From assembly GCA_051252455.1 (NCBI GenBank), contig JBPOFM010000003.1:277242-341241 (forward strand): a stretch of DNA of 64,000 nucleotides, given 5' to 3'. This document shows, one piece after another, positions 61,480 to 64,000 of this stretch (position 1 is its first letter; each line of letters begins with the position of its first letter). This DNA comes from JBPOFM01 sp051252455 (GTDB lineage: Bacteria > Bacteroidota > Bacteroidia > Flavobacteriales > Flavobacteriaceae). Under the pieces are notes generated by a model that was given only the letters and a program-made list of their open reading frames with translations, was not told where the DNA came from and did no database searches. The translations under genes were made by a program, and so were the position numbers.

Positions 61480-63918
61480 TTATTTTATGGCCATTAAAAC
61501 CAATCGAATATCATTGTAACTGTATTTATCATCCAATTGATGCTTTAAATCAGAAAGATTTTCATACTTGAATTTTGGAATGATCTCCATTAATTGTTGA
61601 TAATGAGAATCCGAAATGAGGTCGGTAATTTTTATTTCACCAGTGGGAATAAATTTTGCCAAGTGAGTAAAAATAGTATTCTCATTAAGTTCACGCTCGT
61701 GAGCGATATCTGAAATTGATTTCCCGGATTGATATAATTCTAAAGAAATTTTATTGGACTCGCCTTTTTGTACTTTCCTAGTCGAGGTTTGTGGCTCATC
61801 AATTGAAAAATTTTCTTGAGTTTCAATATCATTTTCATCGCAATAATCACGAATTACTTCCAAAATCTGACGACCGTACTTCTCTACACGAACCTTACCA
61901 AAACCATTAATTTCCAAAAGTTGCTTTTTGTTTATGGGAAGTACTTCACAAATTTCATATAAGGCTTTTTGTGTAAAAACTTGATAGTGCACCAGATCGT
62001 TTTCTTTTGCAATATCGTTCCGCAATTCTCTTAACAACTCAAATAATTCAATATTGACTGTACCATCAATGACCGATTTTCTCGTCTTTTTCGGTTTGTC
62101 TTTCTTTAAAAACACTGCTTTCGATCTCAATTCTAAAAACTTTTGAGAACTAAAGTTTTGTACGAATCCATTAAAGTAAGATACTTTAACAGACAATAGC
62201 TCTTCGATTATATCCAAATTATTGGTTAAACTCTGTTCGATAGCTTTATTATCTGTGGCATAATTCAATTTTTTTAAATACTCAATTATATTAGTTTCTG
62301 TGTTTAATTTGAAATAAGCGATTGCTTTTTTAAACCGCTCCTGCACTGTTGCATTGATTTCAGGTTGTTCTCCAGTCTCACACAATTGATGCAACTGATG
62401 ATTAAAATTATGACTAACTTTCAAAAAGTCGGTAATTCCATTTTTTATAGCAATCAAGGGCGCATCTACGTTTCCTTGAATGCTACCTCTATTCTTATAA
62501 AAAATATCCAACAACCGATTGATAGGATATAAAAACTCATAAAAATCAAAAATCTCATGAATGGAATCCAATTGAAATTTTAGCTTTGCGAGTTCTAATG
62601 CACTTTCGTCGGGTTGTTGCCCCTCTGCTATTTGTGTAAATGAAGTGACTTGCTGATCGTTTATTATTTGGTTTGAATGAATTTTGCTTTTTAAGACTAA
62701 ACCTTCCAAAGATTTACATCGGCTGAGCGCCACATACGTTTGACCATGAGCGAAGGCTCCTTGTGCATCGATAATTGCCTTTTCAAAAGTCAAACCTTGG
62801 CTTTTGTGAATGGTAATAGCCCAAGCTAATCGTAATGGCATTTGAGTAAACGAACCAATTTTATCTTCGGTAATGGCTTTAGTTTCTGCATTAACGGTGT
62901 AGTTAATATTCTCCCAGACTTCCGCTGTCGTTACTATATTAAAATCATCATCTGGACAGCTTATTATGACTTCATCCTTATCCAATAAAATAACCTTACC
63001 TATTTTTCCGTTGAAGTATCGTTTTTCTGGTGAACTGTCGTTTTTAATAAACATGACCTGCGCTCCAACTTTGAGCTCAAGCGCTTCCTGATTTGGAAAA
63101 GCGAATTCAGGAAACTTACCCTGAATTTTAGCCTTATAGGTGCGGACTTTGGAGTCTAGCAAACCTAACTCTACTGTATTAACCTGTTCAGCTCTATTAT
63201 TGTGTGTTGTCAAAGCAATATAACCCTCATTCGGATCTGGTCGAAAATCCTTTCTATAACGTTTATTCAATTCATCTGCAGATGCTTGAGACAGCTTATT
63301 TGTGCGAATTTCATTTAAAATTGTAATGAATTCAGGATTCTCCTGACGGTAAATATGCTTGAGTTCGATGGTAATAGCATTGCACTGTTGGTAGGAGTGA
63401 CTGCTAAAGAAATATCCTGTCCTATAATAATTTTTAAGTAATTGCCATTCATTATCCTTGATAACGGGAGATAATTGTTGCAAATCTCCAATCATTAATA
63501 CCTGTACACCGCCAAAAACTTTATGTTTATTTCTAAATCGTTTCAAGGTTCTATCGATGGCATCCAACAAATCGGCACGTACCATACTGATTTCATCAAT
63601 AACCAATAAATCCATAGATTTAATGATATTGATTTTTGTTTTGCTGAATTTCCTATTAAAACCTGTGGAAGGGGCTGAATCAGAATCGGGTAAAATAGGA
63701 CCAAAAGGCATTTGAAAAAAAGAATGGATGGTTACACCTTTGGCATTAATCGCAGCAACACCTGTAGGCGCCACCACAACCATCTGTTTAAGTGAGTTCT
63801 TTTTAAGGTCATGTAAAAAGGTGGTTTTGCCAGTTCCAGCTTTACCTGTTAGAAAAACACATTGGTTTGTATTATTTACAAACCTGTGGGCTAGATCCAA
63901 TTCTTTGTTTGTGTGCAT
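61480..63918 (-). CDS. Pif1/RecD-like helicase with HRDC domain and C-terminal helix-turn-helix
   Basis: An 812-residue SF1 helicase. Walker A is FLTGKAGTGKTTFLHDL (residues 22-38), Walker B is LLVIDEISMVRADLLDAI, and MIGDLQQLSPVI and LAWAITIHKSQGLTFEKAIID follow, all as in Pif1/RecD2-like enzymes. A helical middle region precedes an HRDC domain at about 630-710 (LFELLRELRNDIAKEN; VLPINKKQLLEINGFGKVR), and the tail holds a helix-turn-helix (LYQSGKSISDIAHERELNENTIFTHLAKF). It probably unwinds DNA structures in repair or replication. Found in many Bacteroidota. Confidence 0.9.
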   Translation of the reverse strand: MHTNKELDLAHRFVNNTNQCVFLTGKAGTGKTTFLHDLKKNSLKQMVVVAPTGVAAINAKGVTIHSFFQMPFGPILPDSDSAPSTGFNRKFSKTKINIIKSMDLLVIDEISMVRADLLDAIDRTLKRFRNKHKVFGGVQVLMIGDLQQLSPVIKDNEWQLLKNYYRTGYFFSSHSYQQCNAITIELKHIYRQENPEFITILNEIRTNKLSQASADELNKRYRKDFRPDPNEGYIALTTHNNRAEQVNTVELGLLDSKVRTYKAKIQGKFPEFAFPNQEALELKVGAQVMFIKNDSSPEKRYFNGKIGKVILLDKDEVIISCPDDDFNIVTTAEVWENINYTVNAETKAITEDKIGSFTQMPLRLAWAITIHKSQGLTFEKAIIDAQGAFAHGQTYVALSRCKSLEGLVLKSKIHSNQIINDQQVTSFTQIAEGQQPDESALELAKLKFQLDSIHEIFDFYEFLYPINRLLDIFYKNRGSIQGNVDAPLIAIKNGITDFLKVSHNFNHQLHQLCETGEQPEINATVQERFKKAIAYFKLNTETNIIEYLKKLNYATDNKAIEQSLTNNLDIIEELLSVKVSYFNGFVQNFSSQKFLELRSKAVFLKKDKPKKTRKSVIDGTVNIELFELLRELRNDIAKENDLVHYQVFTQKALYEICEVLPINKKQLLEINGFGKVRVEKYGRQILEVIRDYCDENDIETQENFSIDEPQTSTRKVQKGESNKISLELYQSGKSISDIAHERELNENTIFTHLAKFIPTGEIKITDLISDSHYQQLMEIIPKFKYENLSDLKHQLDDKYSYNDIRLVLMAIK

Positions 63919-64000
63919 TTTTTAAGTATCGAAACGAGTGTCGAAATTACGGAAAAAAGGCAAGATATTGGATTGTGGGGCAAAAGAAATGGAACGCTGT
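63919..64000. other. Upstream of the helicase gene, window edge
   Basis: 82 bases with no gene. A TAATTTCG-like -7 element is seen on the minus strand but no matching -33. Nothing else was recognised. Confidence 0.4.

Overview
The window is chromosomal DNA from a member of the Bacteroidota, almost certainly the family Flavobacteriaceae. The evidence is the AT-rich sequence, Bacteroidota-type promoters (TTG, about 19-20 bases, TAnnTTTG), the type IX secretion and gliding genes porV, porU and gldJ in the order known from Flavobacterium, a T9SS-type C-terminal sorting domain, a PafA-type phosphatase, many Bacteroidota-style lipoproteins and a FISUMP-domain protein. I see no insertion sequence, phage, integrase or CRISPR array. 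The species cannot be named from this window.

Layout. 0-4.2 kb: the 3' end of gcvP, a FabH-like ketosynthase, proC, a methyltransferase and a family 2 glycosyltransferase. 4.2-6.7 kb (minus strand): an exported DNA/RNA nuclease overlapping a PafA-type alkaline phosphatase. 6.8-8.3 kb: mlaE-mlaF lipid transport, followed by two heptamer tandem arrays. 8.4-11.8 kb (minus): a DUF389 membrane protein, mannose-1-phosphate guanylyltransferase and a SprT-like protein. 12-13.2 kb: cbpA-cbpM. 13.6-21.2 kb: one long operon of TolC, a MacA-like adaptor, ABC ATPase and permease, two thiol-redox proteins, a LytS-type histidine kinase and a LytTR regulator. 21.4-23.4 kb: two exported or anchored alpha/beta hydrolases. 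23.4-24.05 kb: probable decayed coding DNA. 24-29.6 kb: a TPR-LytTR membrane regulator and three envelope proteins.

29.8-33.8 kb holds a 1344-residue secreted fusion of FG-GAP/ASPIC repeats and a vanadium haloperoxidase/PAP2-type domain with a T9SS signal. It is followed by a DUF3124 lipoprotein, an SDR, an M28 peptidase and pdhC-pdhA. 39-46.8 kb carries cdd, porV, porU and the divergent gldJ, so the secretion machinery and one of its probable substrates lie within 15 kb. murF follows, then a 116-bp direct repeat ending in a 59-nt hairpin, and two tRNA-Val genes, one with a very unusual C at position 33.

48.8-53.1 kb holds the least explained cluster: a non-canonical 832-residue Hsp70 with an inserted domain, a small GrpE-like protein beside it, and a convergent one-TM protein of unknown family whose stop region overlaps the hsp70 stop. 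This is the best candidate for an undescribed system. The rest is housekeeping: folC, TonB-ExbD-ExbB, nhaD, an amino-acid dehydrogenase, anmK, an acyl-CoA dehydrogenase and a Pif1-like helicase with an HRDC domain.
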